From NCBI RefSeq assembly GCF_004337985.1, contig NC_043742.1, positions 6,218,389 to 6,282,388 on the forward strand: 64,000 nt of DNA. The letters are read 5' to 3'. Of this stretch, positions 34,492 to 45,886 are shown in pieces; positions within the stretch are counted from its first letter, which is position 1, and each line of letters opens with the position of its first letter. The notes beneath the pieces were generated by a model that was not told the DNA's origin, did not search any database, and saw only the letters and a list, made by a program, of their open reading frames with translations. Both the position numbers and the translations under genes were made by a program. The stretch comes from Pyricularia pennisetigena. Lineage: Eukaryota; Ascomycota; Sordariomycetes; Magnaporthales; Pyriculariaceae.

Positions 34492-35277
34492 ATGTCTCCC
34501 ATGACTCCCACTCCCACTCCCACTCCCACTTCGACTGCGGCGGAGTCGTCCCCCATTCCCAAGGCGATCAACTATCCCTACTCGGCCTACCAGCTCAAAA
34601 AGCCCCCGAGAGATCCCCGGCGCATCATCAACCTGACAGAGTGGTTCTTGTAAGTACCCCCGAGCAGGCCCCTGCAAACAAATTAGTCGCTGACACACAC
34701 TTCGTTTCTCGTTCCGCGACACAGCTCGTGCAACAGGCCCGGCTACCAGGCCTGGATTGCAGCGCAGCGCAACCCCAAGCCCGCCAGCCCGCCCCTCACG
34801 TACAGGGAGAAGAGGCTCAGGGCCGAGGCGAGGCGCGCCGAGAGGAACGAGAAGCTGGCCATGGCGGCCAGGATAGCCAGGGACGCCAACAAACCGCAGG
34901 CCGGGCCGCGGAGCAAGATATTTGTCCAGCCCGAGAAGGAGAGGCGCGAGGCCGCCAATATCAGGGCCGCCGAGCTCAAGGCCGCCAACAGGAGAGTCGA
35001 GATGAGGCCCAGCATCCCGCTGGTTCGCGAACCGGCCGAGCAACGCCGGGAAGAGGAAAAGCTGGAAGAAGCCAAACGATCTGATGCGCACAACCAGTTC
35101 GTTGTATCAAGCGAAAAGGCCAAGCGGGTGGCCGCTGTGGCGGCTGAGAAAGCCGAGCGCCGCCGTTTGGCGCTTCAAAGGGACGTTGAAAAACGAATCA
35201 CGGAACACCAAGCTGAGCGCGAGAAGGACGAACAGGAGTATGGTTGGAAAGCAGAACTAATGGATACTGAGTGCTAA
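34492..35277 (+). CDS. Coiled-coil, Arg/Ala/Glu-rich protein of unknown function
   Basis: Two exons, 34492-34649 and 34725-35277, encode 236 residues; the intron is GTAAGT...ACACAG and the frame fits. The N-terminus is a Thr-Pro repeat from a coding hexanucleotide repeat (CCCACT units at about 34506-34533), then an ordered segment INYPYSAYQLKKPPRDPRR and INLTEWFF, continued by SCNRPGYQAWIAAQRNP across the intron. Residues ~95 to the end are one long charged helix rich in Ala, Arg, Glu and Lys (EKRLRAEARRAERNEKLAM and similar), very likely a coiled coil. No catalytic motif or membrane segment is seen. I do not recognise it; it could be a lineage-specific structural or nucleolar protein. The TP repeat may vary in length between strains. 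Confidence 0.72.
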
Positions 35278-36054
35278 GAACTTGGAGTTCGTCTATTTTT
35301 TGTTTGTTTGTTTTAATGTCTTGTTTGGGCATTGGTTTCGGGTTTCTCTGTTAATCATTAGGGGGCACTTTATACTGGGTTTGGTTTTAATGGGTATACC
35401 TTGGAGTCTAGTTGTTTGACTCTATGCTAATTCATTGGAAAGGGAGGGTTGAGGGCATGCATCGTATAAATCAGTCCGTCTACCAAAGAAATTGGTCGCT
35501 CTATAAGTCATGCGACCGGTTATCGTTGCCAATAATATATCTTTCTTCAGTCCTGTTCAGTATGTGCACTCTGTGCTTGGCAAACCCTTTCGGAGAGGGC
35601 AGCTGCCTGTTTGGCCTTTTCGTTGACTGCAACGTTTTGGTCGCAAAAATCGAATCATTATTGGCGAACTTGCGGTCAAGGGCCCCCTTGAGGATTAAGT
35701 GGCGGCCCTAAGCCTTCTCGGGCGTATCAACGCTCCCTTGAGCAACGTTGTCCTGTCAAAACATTGTTCCCTCACCACGACTTATCTTACGATCTCTTGG
35801 CCAATGTCGTTCTCTATCGCCCGGGCCAGACCAAGGCCAGAAGCTGGCGGTAAGCGCATATTGTCGAAGACCTTCAGTGTTGAAAGCAAAAAAACTCCGT
35901 TGCGACAGATTAACAATACGCAAGTACCATTATGATTGTGAGTTAGGTTGCCCGGTACGCTACTTCTGATACGTCTGCCCAGCATCGAATCTTTGCTCCT
36001 AAGAATGGCATCAGCTATCACCAGGTGGCGCTTCTCGGTATTGTTTCTCGTCGG
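35278..36054. other. Convergent 3' spacer
   Basis: A 777-bp AT-richer region between the stop codons of the coiled-coil and MYND genes. Short open stretches show no coding character. Confidence 0.6.
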
Positions 36055-37653
36055 TTAACTCGTTTCTGCCTTGGAAAACAGACATATCATCTCGATTGCC
36101 CCTGGAGTCTCGTACCATGAGCTCCTTGAGAACTTGACTGCACTATACGACTCTGCCATCCCACCCGGGTCAATGAAGTCTGTAGTCGCGGCCAGTGCTT
36201 TGCTTGGGTTCAAAAGCTGTGGAGTAGGGCACATGTCAGCTCGGTCCCTGGTACTGTGTCGGCACATCGAGACGAAGGTGCTCACATCTCCCCAGAACCT
36301 CGCGTTCAGCTGGTGAACTATCTTGTACAGCTCTGATATTTGTGTTTCCAACTCAGCTATCATACCCGTATGATTAGAGTCCTTGATAACCTCGAGGTGG
36401 TCGATGACAATGTTGCTGCGAAGGCAGGGAACTATTCGGGCAGCATTGGAAACCGGCTTCAAAGATTGTGACTTGGTCCCACTGGTTTCGTCACGCTTGA
36501 CACTTTCAGTGAAATCGGTGTATTTTTTCGTCCGAGGGGCCGTATTCTGTGACACGCGATCGTCAGATTGCCCTATATCGTTGTTGCCTCGACGGACTTT
36601 GTATCAAAACAGATCTAGGTTATTAGTGGGAACACTTACAGCGGTGATCTTTTCGGTGTCCTTGGTATTTCTAGCGGCGTCTTCGCTGAAAAGCATGTCA
36701 TCGAGTTGCTGCGCGTCTGTTTGACGGTTTGGGGGCTGTGGAGTTGTGGATTCGTCGCCAGTTTGGGCAACGGCAGATTCATTTTCAACAGCTTTCTGGA
36801 CGACCGGCGTTTCCTGAGTATTGTCTTGAGTTGCCACTGCCTCAATGGGCTTATCAGACGCATGCTGGCTTTGATTGGCTTGGCTAGGGGATCCAGTAGT
36901 ACCCGCATAAGGAGGGAAAGCTCTCTGTATAAGCTTGATATCGAGGTATAACCTGATCTTGAGCAAAAGAAGAGCGACAACTGCGCCATATCAATCAACT
37001 CAAATGAAGAAACATAACAGATTGAGCCTTACAGCAGAGGGTGGCTTACCCATAGGAAGCTCCAGTGAGCTGCTAGAGAATATCCACCCATAGTTCTCGA
37101 AGGCATTTGAGCCTTTCAGATCCAGGTATGGCAGATAAATATCGTCAAAGCAAGGACTGTTGACGGGTGTCGTCCCCCACCACTTCACAAAGTCGTAGCA
37201 CTCCTGATCCTTGCCGAGCCGCAACATCAAGCCTGGGATGATCGTTCTCAAATATAGGCCGTCGTCCCGCCTTCCCAGCCAAGACATTTTCAGCAGGAGC
37301 TCAACTTGTGCGTTGACCGCGTCTGGAGTGTCGAAAAGGCACATCGCTGTGGCGAGACGCATCTGGGCAAACATGTAAGCTCGAGTCTCTGGGATAATGA
37401 AGAACTTGCCGTACGGATCGGCACCCCAGTCAACATTTCGCAGCTGCTCGGCTTCGTGGGACACTTTCTCAATGCACTGGGCGATATACCGGCAGTTTGC
37501 CTTGTGGTAAGGGTGGTCTGCAATTTGATGTGTTCGAGAACAGTAGTGAACCATCTCGCACCGGTTACAAATGGGGAGGTTGGGCTTCTGTTCACCACAG
37601 AAGTGACAGAACGCCTGGCGGGGGAGGGACTTGAATTTGCTGCCAACCTGCAT
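36055..37653 (-). CDS. MYND-type zinc-finger protein
   Basis: Three exons, 37653-37050, 36980-36640 and 36546-36055, give 478 residues. An N-terminal MYND finger, usually a protein-interaction module, has ligands Cys16, Cys19, Cys29, Cys32, Cys38, His42, His50 and Cys54. Spacing is canonical, but the sixth ligand is His42 instead of the usual Cys. Next comes a helical region (~60-200) with MSWLGRRDDGLYLRTIIPGLMLRLG and ECYDFVKWW, which resembles the conserved part of many ascomycete MYND proteins. A disordered Gln/Thr/Glu linker is mostly in exon 2. The C-terminal region has ELYKIVHQLNARFWG and ends in SSWYETPGAIEMICLFSKAE. The frame is open upstream to another ATG at 37815, which would add 54 residues without recognisable features; I prefer 37653 because the finger follows directly. 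Molecular role is unknown. Confidence 0.82.
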
Positions 37654-38467
37654 TGTTGATCTGCTTTGCTGGTATCGGTAATTTATTCCTTTTTGAAAGA
37701 ATGTCGCATCCGTGTATGCCGATGCTGCGGTTATAGAAATCAGATATAGAGTGGTGCTGCATCGCGGTACTGATAAGGAATGAATAAGAGTTATGTCGGC
37801 TCCCAAATCGGCCATTTGTTAAGCCTAATCTAACATTTACTTAGTACCTCGCAAGATTCGCATGGCAGCTGAGAGCTCTGAAAAAAGTCGTGCGGCCGTA
37901 GCTTCCTCTTTGGTCATCTGCTGAAGGCTCCTACCTATTGCTGAGCATGGCCACTACTGTAAATGTAGGTAGGGAAGGTAGTCTCGGTGCCTCAACTTTG
38001 AGGTCTTTCAGGTTGTCAGATTGTTCCTTCATCTCTGAATACAGCCATCAACTTTGTCCAGTTGGGGGTCATTTGGGACTAGTCTAGAATAACTGCATCA
38101 TCAGTTGCAAGCACTTAGTTGATCAAGAAGATTGAACATGGGCGAAAACAGTCATCAAGAGTCAACAACGAGTAACAGAAACACATCCTTAATTTTTGGT
38201 ATGAAAAAAATTGTTTGAAACAATCCCCAAGCCATCAAGTAGCACAATGGGCCCAGAGCCTTACTTCCTAACAAAACGCCGAAATATAAAAATGTAATCC
38301 AGATAAATGAAAAATAAATGAAGACTGAAAGTCAAACACGCGCCGCTATGCTTTAGAAATACAAACGTTGGGCGGTTTGCTCCAAAAGGGGTATTGTAGG
38401 AAAGAAGAAAGAATAAAAAAGAGAAAAAAAAAACATGGTACACTGATGCAAAGTTGTCCACCCATCC
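37654..38467. other. Intergenic, no supported gene
   Basis: The region holds the MYND promoter and the 3' side of the Cys-rich secreted protein gene. It is AT-rich near 38190-38340 and contains no recognised element. Confidence 0.6.
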
Positions 38468-39193
38468 TTACAAAGCAGCCGCAGCGCCGAGCATGCCGAG
38501 GATGGCAGCAACAGGCGCCGCTCCCGTCGGCGCAGGCATCCAAGCACCACCGGTCTTTGTGGTGGTCTGGACAGTGCTCGAGCCCGGATTAGCGCTGGGA
38601 GGGGTTTGGGAGGTGCTCGGCCCTGGGGTGGTGATGGCCGGGCCGAAGGAGCTCGTGACGGTCTTGTCGGCGCTCGTCATGACCATGAACAGACTCCTCC
38701 CGTTCTCGCAGCTGACCTTGCCGTCGACAAAGGCAACCCGGGCGCTCTCGCAGCACACGTTGTTGAGCATGTTGCCAGGGCAGCCCTTGTAGAACGGGTT
38801 CGAGGTCACGCAGGGGGCCAGGGGCAGCTGCCACTCGACGCCGCTGCCGCTGCAGTTGGGGTCGGTGGACTTGCAGCACACGCCCTTCTCTGCATCGTAG
38901 GCGCCGGTGCAGGGGAGGGGCGGGACGGGGCGCGTGGTGCCTGTGGGGATGTCGAACTTGGGCTGCGGTGGCGCCGTTGTGCAGTACGCGGGCGTGCCGG
39001 TGATGGTGGAGGAGGCGGATGATGTGGATGTGGTCGCCGCCGTGCTGGTTGGCGTGCTGGAACTGGGTGTAGACGATGCGGCTGTGCTTGTGGTAGTGGG
39101 CGTTGCGGTGGGGTGTGCAAGAACGATGGCGGGCAGGAGGGCAAAGATAACAGCGAGTGAGCGAAGGCTCATGGAACTTGTGGTTGAATACAT
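38468..39193 (-). CDS. Secreted Cys-rich protein, probably GPI-anchored
   Basis: Single exon of 241 residues from the ATG at 39193; an alternative start at 39172 would give MSLRSLAVIFALLPAIVLA directly. The signal peptide ends near IVLAHP. A Ser/Thr-rich stretch of ~45 residues follows, fit for O-glycosylation. The core has ten Cys, including two CC doublets (GVCCKS, NVCCES) in the order C..C..CC..C..C..C..CC..C, which suggests a disulphide-bonded domain. A second Ser/Thr/Pro stretch leads to a C-terminal hydrophobic tail (APVAAILGMLGAAAAL) preceded by small residues, as in GPI-anchor signals. No enzyme motif is visible. It may be a wall or surface protein, perhaps effector-like. Cys spacing resembles some fungal secreted Cys-rich families but I cannot name one. 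The AA11 oxidase gene lies upstream on the same strand. Confidence 0.82.
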   Translation of the reverse strand: MYSTTSSMSLRSLAVIFALLPAIVLAHPTATPTTTSTAASSTPSSSTPTSTAATTSTSSASSTITGTPAYCTTAPPQPKFDIPTGTTRPVPPLPCTGAYDAEKGVCCKSTDPNCSGSGVEWQLPLAPCVTSNPFYKGCPGNMLNNVCCESARVAFVDGKVSCENGRSLFMVMTSADKTVTSSFGPAITTPGPSTSQTPPSANPGSSTVQTTTKTGGAWMPAPTGAAPVAAILGMLGAAAAL

Positions 39194-40263
39194 CTTGGAG
39201 GAGGCTGTGTTGTGCGGTGTTGATATTTTTTGTCTTTTTTTTTTTATTTCTTTCTTGATTTTCAAGAGTAAGAGAGAAAGAGAGAGACAGAGTAATAGAG
39301 GGAGAGAAAAAGGAATATAAAAACAATAGAGAAAAAAAAATCGATAGAAGACACAAAAAGCACTTTCCTAGTAGAAAGTACTATATTTAACTGAAAGGCT
39401 TGAAATGTCTTGAATCAAGAGGTTGCAATGTTTATGCTGATATTCAAGAGCAAAACCGTGTGCTTTGCTGAGCTGACCCTTGGCTGAATGTTTTCCCGCA
39501 AAACTCGCAAACAATAGAACGAGGGCGACAATGGCGACAATGACAGTTCAAACGCGAATGAATGCTGATGCTGAACAAAAGAATCACCCAAAACCAAGGC
39601 CAAATCCACCCGACTCCTTATAGTCTCTCATCTTGTCATCTTGAAAGCCCAACCGGCCGCGATGTGGTTGCGGGATGAGCTTCAAGCCTCCCCTTGTGAG
39701 AACCAGCCGCGATCGCTGCGCCCAATCCCAGTAAGCAGGTCGCTGCTGTTTTTAGGACTCGGTAGGGCGATGATTAGCGCCAACTTCGATAAGCCAGGCT
39801 TTAAATCCCGGTTACGCCCCTGCTCTAATTGCAGGGGTCGCAGGTGAGCACAGCCTCCACGTGACATATGCGAAGCTGGTGCCTGCCAAACAGGCTTGAG
39901 TTTCTGGGTCGTCCTTGTTCACTGCCTATTTGCTTTTTGAAACTGCCGAACTCACCTTGAACTGTTTGGGTTACCTGGAGTCGGCGAGTTGTTCATTGAT
40001 CGTCACCAGTTCGCCATGTCAAATCCGAGGCACCAAATGAGGCGTCAAATATCAATTGAGGTCAAGGATTCTATTTCGGGATAAAAATAAAAGCGAAAAG
40101 AGGGGGAAAAAAAAGAGAACACTTTCTAAATCTATTTCACGTGGTTTTGATCGTGTACAACAAAGACAGTCCTTTGATTTACCTTTAAATACTGGGGCTC
40201 AATTTTATTTTCTGTCACACAAATACAAACCCTTGAAATCCGTTTCGACGAGTCCCCAAAATT
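39194..40263. promoter_or_regulatory. Upstream region of the Cys-rich gene with an inverted CCCCT pair
   Basis: A 1.07 kb spacer. At 39817-39837 a perfect 7-bp inverted repeat (CCCCTGC, 7-nt loop, GCAGGGG) carries two CCCCT cores. CCCCT is the stress-response element bound by Msn2/4-type factors; a hairpin is also possible. The site is about 640 bp upstream of the Cys-rich gene. No CDS is present. Confidence 0.45.
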
Positions 40264-41469
40264 TCACACAGAGCGCTTGGCGATCTTGCCATCGGCACAG
40301 ACGGTGCCCGCCGCCAGATCCTGCGGCATCGCATAGCCGTAGTTGCAGATGCCAAACTGACGCGCGCCGATGCAGATGAGCGAGCCGTCCGTCGCACAGG
40401 CGACCTTGGTACCCTGAAGACCACCGGTGCCTGCGTCAGGTGCCGGCATGGGCGTCCCGGCAGGGGGAGCAGCCGTCTCGGGGTCCTTGACAACCGTGGC
40501 GAGGGTGGTGGGGGTGGCAGGAGGGTTGATGTAGACACTGTCGGGCAGATCGGTAGTGGTGGGTGGAGCAGCGCCTGCTGGTTCGTCCCCGTAGTCGCCA
40601 TCGTTGCTGTCGTTGCTGTCGTCGCTGCCTCCCGAGGGCGGGGCCGGGGCGGCACCACCGTCCTGCATGGCGCGGATGTCCTGGCTGAAACTGGGCTCCG
40701 CTGCAGGCGCCTGGCAGCTACCAGACGAGCCCGCCGTGGGAGCCTGGAGGACCATGCCGACCTTTCCAGGCTCGGGGAAGTTCAGGACGCCCGGCGAGGT
40801 GGTGCACGTGCTTATGGGGTTGCCCTTGATGTTGGCAACAAAGATTGACGGGAGACTGTCGAGGTAGGTCTGGCCGGCAGCCTCGCTGGCGCCGCCCGAG
40901 ATCTCGATGGGGGCCATGTTCATATACATTTCGCGGTTGCCGACGGTGTTGAACCAGGTCCACGCGAACGAGTAGGTACCACTCGCGAGCTCCTTGGGCA
41001 CCGGGATCTTGAAGGTCTTGATGCATTCCTTCTCGCCAAAGGAGCCGCACTGCTTCGCGGTCGGGCGACCCTCTGGGTCCTGCCCGATGGTCTGAAGGTT
41101 ACCTTCGCCGTCCGTCTCGCCGGGGCAGCCGCCGATGATGGACGAGATGACCTTCCAGGCCTTGGGGTCGGTAGGCGGCGTGGTGCCGGGGGCCACCGAG
41201 AACTGGCACGAGCCTCCCTTGTGCATTGCGGAACCGGTGAATTGCACCTCTATCGGGGCGCCACCGGCGGTGTACTTGTTCATCTCGACGACGCGAGACA
41301 GTCCCTGGCCCGGAAAGGCAAAGTCGGGGCCCAGAGGTGAGGTTTGGAGCAACGGCGCCTGGCCATTCAAGTTGTAAGGCGTGGGCTTGCTCATGATCAT
41401 GTGGGCGTCGACACCCAGCACTGCCAGCAGTGCTGCCAGGGCGACGTTGGTGGAGGTTGAAGGACGCAT
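40264..41469 (-). CDS. AA11-type lytic polysaccharide monooxygenase
   Basis: Single exon of 401 residues. A signal peptide of 22 residues (cleaved after VDA) leaves His23 as the mature N-terminus, required for the copper His-brace. The second copper ligand is His83 in TGSAMHKGGSC, about the spacing known for AA11 enzymes, which oxidatively cleave chitin. The conserved AA11-like N-terminus HMIMSKPTPYN and the segment TFKIPVPKELASGTYSFAW with NREMYMNMAPIEI follow. After the catalytic domain (~23-240) is a disordered Ser/Asp/Pro/Thr linker. The C-terminal Cys-rich module (VACATDGSLICIGARQFG, then GYAMPQDLAAGTVCADG) resembles the X278-type domain often found behind AA11 catalytic domains. Extracellular. 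It may remodel the fungus's own chitin or use chitin as food; sequence does not decide. Confidence 0.88.
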   Translation of the reverse strand: MRPSTSTNVALAALLAVLGVDAHMIMSKPTPYNLNGQAPLLQTSPLGPDFAFPGQGLSRVVEMNKYTAGGAPIEVQFTGSAMHKGGSCQFSVAPGTTPPTDPKAWKVISSIIGGCPGETDGEGNLQTIGQDPEGRPTAKQCGSFGEKECIKTFKIPVPKELASGTYSFAWTWFNTVGNREMYMNMAPIEISGGASEAAGQTYLDSLPSIFVANIKGNPISTCTTSPGVLNFPEPGKVGMVLQAPTAGSSGSCQAPAAEPSFSQDIRAMQDGGAAPAPPSGGSDDSNDSNDGDYGDEPAGAAPPTTTDLPDSVYINPPATPTTLATVVKDPETAAPPAGTPMPAPDAGTGGLQGTKVACATDGSLICIGARQFGICNYGYAMPQDLAAGTVCADGKIAKRSV

Positions 41470-43063
41470 GTTAGTTTCTGCTATGTTACTTGTTGGTACT
41501 GTGTGATGTCCAAGTCTGGCAAGCTTCTTGTGTGAGGAGGCCTGTAAAAGTGATGCGATTATTGATGATGATTAACGACAGGATGAGCCGGCACAAGACT
41601 CGAGATGAAGGTGACTTTTATGTGACGAACGAGTGAATCAAGACCAAATAGGCCAGAAAAGAGAAAGAGGTCACTGGACAAAGGTAATGAGCGTTTTGCC
41701 TGAACAATGATAGAAAGGTCATGTCAGTTCCTTTGTCGCGAGGGGTGGCACTTGTCTAAATAAATGGCCTTCAACAAAGGCAGGTCGGCAGTACACAATG
41801 CTTCTTCTACAATGGTCTGGATCGCACAAACGGGCGAAATTAGTCCAGAGCTAGCCAGTGCTATAAGGATTCGGAGCTTGAAGGGGTAGGTGTTGGCGTT
41901 GGCTGTTTGCTAATCCAACGGCTTCCCATTTCCGAAGCCATTCGAGCTTTGTCCTCGTGCTAACCAGCCGAACCTGGTGTCTACGGCGCGGCAAAAGGAG
42001 GGATGCGTAAGTCTTGAAAATCTCAATATTCAGACATAAGGATCAGTGGCAACCTGATGATACTCCTGAGACGAGTTATAGACTACACTCGCTAGGTCCA
42101 ACCTGCCCGTCAGATTCTTATTTTCTTCTCCTTTCTTATGACGATTCTATCCCCTCAGGGGCCTCCGAGTTTTTGATTACTTGCAAAATAAATACCTCCC
42201 ATATTCATCCCAGAGAACCTCGGACCTCCCTATTCACCATTCACCAGAGAAGCTACTGCCCCTTGGCCAACCCTAGTCGTGACTGAGCTAGCGGATTAAA
42301 CACGGATATGAAGGATCGCCCCAACGACGCGTCCCTCTTAGCTGCCGCGTTTTCCAGAACCCAAGATCCAGTCACTTTAGAATAGAATCTGGGGGTCAGA
42401 GATCCCGGACTAGTCTAGCACAGCCTTTTCATGTCCGGGGGACCTTGGACGAATGAAAGGTCTTGGCAAATTCCGACAGTGGCATTACAGGGCAGCAATT
42501 AGCCGTTGAGGTTTCCAACCTTGACCAACGGTGAAAAGGTACCGTCAGATGCAACTAATTCATTTAGTAATCCAATGGATGAACGCTTGTCGTAAAAGGG
42601 GCAGTTTCTTTAGTGCGTTGGGGCTTGTTCAGTGTGGGGAAAGTAATGGTTCAGAGTAGTTGGATTTGTCCTAGCGACTAGGCGAGACGTTCGTTCAGGG
42701 ACAAATATGATCAGCCATATCTCAAGGTGATGATTTGTATCTCTGTATCCTCAGTTCTACAATAAAAATCACGCGGATGGATGATTTTGAGCAGATGAGT
42801 CTTGTCGAGTTTGAACAGACCGTCCGCGTAAGAGTTGACGACAGAGAAACGAAGCTACAGTCCGACACGCTCCATGCTGTAAATTCTGCTCAGACGGCAT
42901 GCAAAAAGTGGGCCCTGGCCCTGTTGCACAATTTCTAGTGGGGGTAGGCGCAAACAGGCTGCACCTTATTGACATTTTGATGACTTTGGAGACGACCTCA
43001 AGTGATGGTATAAAATTAAATGACAAAATTTCTGCTCTCTGCTCTCTGCTCTGATCCGTAATC
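41470..43063. other. Divergent intergenic region, no supported gene
   Basis: It separates the AA11 gene (-) and the TFIIIC-like gene (+). Just upstream of the latter is a short repeat of TCTGCTC units (about 43029-43051). The open stretch at 42014-42286 lacks coding character. Confidence 0.6.
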
Positions 43064-45683
43064 ATGAGCACTCGCCGGTCGACTCGCGCAAAACGTGCGA
43101 CATACAAAGCCGTCGACTATGGCCTCGACGACGACGGTGAGCTGGCAGTGAACGATACTACTACTCCCTCCAAATCGAGCAGACGGCAAAGGAAACCTTC
43201 GGTAGATGAGGATGGAGACTTCGAAAATGGCTTGGGGCAGGTTGATGCCGTCCAGGACCAGATAAGCGACCTGTCTGCTGCAGAAGATGAGGCCCAGGCA
43301 GATGAAAGTGATGTAGGTTATGCTTCACACACCAGCTCATCGAGGAGAGCAAAGGCCAAAGCAAAGAGCCCCAAACGTCAGCGCAAGAGCGCGCCGACAC
43401 AGTCGAACCCCACCTCGAGGCAAACATCGGCTTCAGCCTCCAGACATGTCGAGGAAACAGGAATTATGGATGGACCGACAGAGGAGCCGCCGACGCACAT
43501 GGGAGCAGAAAGGTCCGGAGACGCCGCCTCCAAGGTCAGGTGGCGACTGCCAAAGAAGAAAAAGTCACAAGCGGCATATCGAGCATCGCTAAAAGTGGTC
43601 TCGAAACGAAAAGGACCGCCAGAGACCGACGGGGAGCTGTGGCGGTATGTGGCCGATAACCTCAACAAAAGCTTGAGGGTCTATCTGGGACCGTTGCAGC
43701 GTCACGATCGATTCGGGCTGCTTCTTGAGACGGTGTATGGCCCGGATGTGGCCGCAATCGCACTTGCAGACAACTTGCGACTGCACTATGTCAACCACGT
43801 CCTCCCCGACCGCGGGTTGAAAAGACGTTGCTGTGTCATGCCCAGCCCCTGGGTTCCTGCCGGTTTTGAGGCGGAGCAGAGAAAAAAGTTCCATGCATGG
43901 CATCGGCAGATCACAGAAGGCGGCACTGCGTCGCAAAAGCTCGGCAATATACCGGCCAAGCGTAAGAAGAAGCTTCTACCCCAGTCGGCCAAAGGAGACT
44001 TGATTACATTCATTGGGCCTCATGATAACCAGAAGCCTGTGGTGATTCCCCAAGGGAGTGCAATAACCCTCTCCGAGAGGGAGGAATCTCTAACAGACGA
44101 AGGACAACAGGCTACCGGCTGGTTGTTCGATGTGGGAGGTGTACCGTTGGCTATAGGCTGGGCTCCCCGCGCGGATCCCGACGCGGCTCAAATCCTCGCC
44201 GTCGCGGTTTCACCACACTCAGATTACACATTCTACAGAACCGAAAAGTCAGTACCTAAGGAGGACAAGACCGCCGGCAGCGTGCAGTTCTGGAGGTTTG
44301 AAGCGGAGCTGGATGCCAACTCTGTGCGCAGGCCTTGCCGAAAACCGCCGCAGAGAGTTTCGGCCATCTGCTTCGACTGGGGTAGAGTAACAAGACTGCA
44401 ATGGTGTCCAGTTGCACCGGTGACCAAACCAGGATCTCTCTGTGGCGTGCTTGCAGTCTTGTGTGAGGGCCAAGTGCATATTGTCGAGGTCAAGGAGCCC
44501 GAGGTAGGCAGCGAGACACAGTTCGGTAGGTTTTACCTTTTTGCGCGGTCGGCAATTAACGAGGTGCTGCTTGATCATATAAATAGCTATCTGACTAAAC
44601 ACCCACACGTCTTTAGACTGGATTCAAACACCCGTCGCCACAATCAGCCTCAAAGAGGAAGAAACTGGGATACTCGCAACTTGCTTCACATGGGTCACTA
44701 TAAACCGTATTGCGGTCGGATTTAAGGATGGAACCATCGGCATATGGTCTATACAGCCCCTTGTTCTCATATCGAAACAAGTTGTCCATCACGCTGAAAT
44801 GCTAGACATATGTTCAGGCTATCCCTCGCATCCCTATGTCATAACATCGGTGCCGCTGGGCGGATGTCCAGCCATTACCGACTTTACAGATCCCTCCCAG
44901 GAAACGGCGGCTCATACGACTCCGAGTGCTGTTTTCCAACCCAACATGTTAGACTGGTGCGAACACATGCAAGGCTTCCTTTCAACTTACGCCAACTCCA
45001 CCCCGGGATCTACCACTGTAGCCTTCCTGGCCATGAGATATCCCTCGCAGCTACGCACCGTCTTCCAAGGCTTCAGTCAGCCGATGTGCCTATCCGCCGG
45101 CAAGACGCATTGTTATACGCTGATTGGGTGCGCCGACGGCTCGCTCTGGTCTTTCAACACCATGCGCAAGGTCTTCTACCTGCGAGGCGAGAAGCTCTAC
45201 AAGATTAAACTCTTTCAACACGAGTACAGAAAGGCCAATGAGGCTCAGACTTCAGATGGAGATGCCAATGGTGAAGACACGACGATGCAGGACGCGCACC
45301 AGGAGGAAAACACCGATGGTAAACCACAGATCAGGGGAGCAGTTCGGATACTGCATGGTTTCAAGCCCGAAATCAACGACAACCCGAGAAACGATCACTC
45401 CAGGGCCGTCATGAAGAAGGCCCGGGAGAAAGCAAAGGCAAAGGCGAAGCGGGCAGCGGCCCGCAAAGGAGCCTCGGCCGCAATCAATGGTTGTGAGCTG
45501 GTGGAGCGAACAGAAAGGGACGACTATCCGGAGGAGCATAACCCGCTCAAAGGAATCATACTACATGAACCTGAGACTCGAGTGGTGGTTTGTGCTTGGA
45601 ACCCCAATGTTGAGTTGGGTTGGTGGGCGGCTGCTGCGATGGGTTCTGGACTTGTAAGGGTGATGGACCTGGGCCTCGATTGA
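43064..45683 (+). CDS. WD-repeat protein, probable TFIIIC subunit (Tfc6/Sfc6-like)
   Basis: Two exons, 43064-44525 and 44617-45683, encode 842 residues. Tfc6 is a WD40 subunit of TFIIIC, which recruits RNA polymerase III machinery at tRNA genes (B-box side). The first ~180 residues are basic and acidic low complexity with nuclear signals (RRAKAKAKSPKRQRKS). The rest has beta-propeller features: LWRYVADNLNKSLRVYLGP, GWLFDVGGVPLAIGWAP, RVTRLQWCP followed by LCGVLAVLCEGQVHIVEV, VAVGFKDGTIGIWSIQP across the intron, HAEMLDICSGYPSHPYVITS, and the C-terminal ETRVVVCAWNPNVELGWWAAAAMGSGLVRVMDL. This resembles fungal TFIIIC Sfc6/Tfc6 more than other WD proteins I know, but no single signature proves it; a different propeller protein is possible. 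Confidence 0.72.
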
Positions 45684-45886
45684 GGTTTTCTCCTTGCTAT
45701 AACCTGAGCAGATGATAAATTGTGAGCCTTTTTTTCAACTTGATTATCAAGTCTGTTCTACTCTAGTCTATTGCAGTTTAGAACCAATCTACTGGGAAAT
45801 GCTCAGACCATCGCGAAGCCTCGGCTGAATGAAAAAAAAAAAAAAATGGCAATAAAGACACAATTTTCTGCTGAAAGAAAAGGCGC

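Noticed and set aside
37654..37815. Upstream ATG extension of the MYND gene (54 residues)
   Set aside because: It is in frame but has no recognisable feature and unbiased codons; the finger follows closely behind the ATG at 37653. Kept only as an alternative start.
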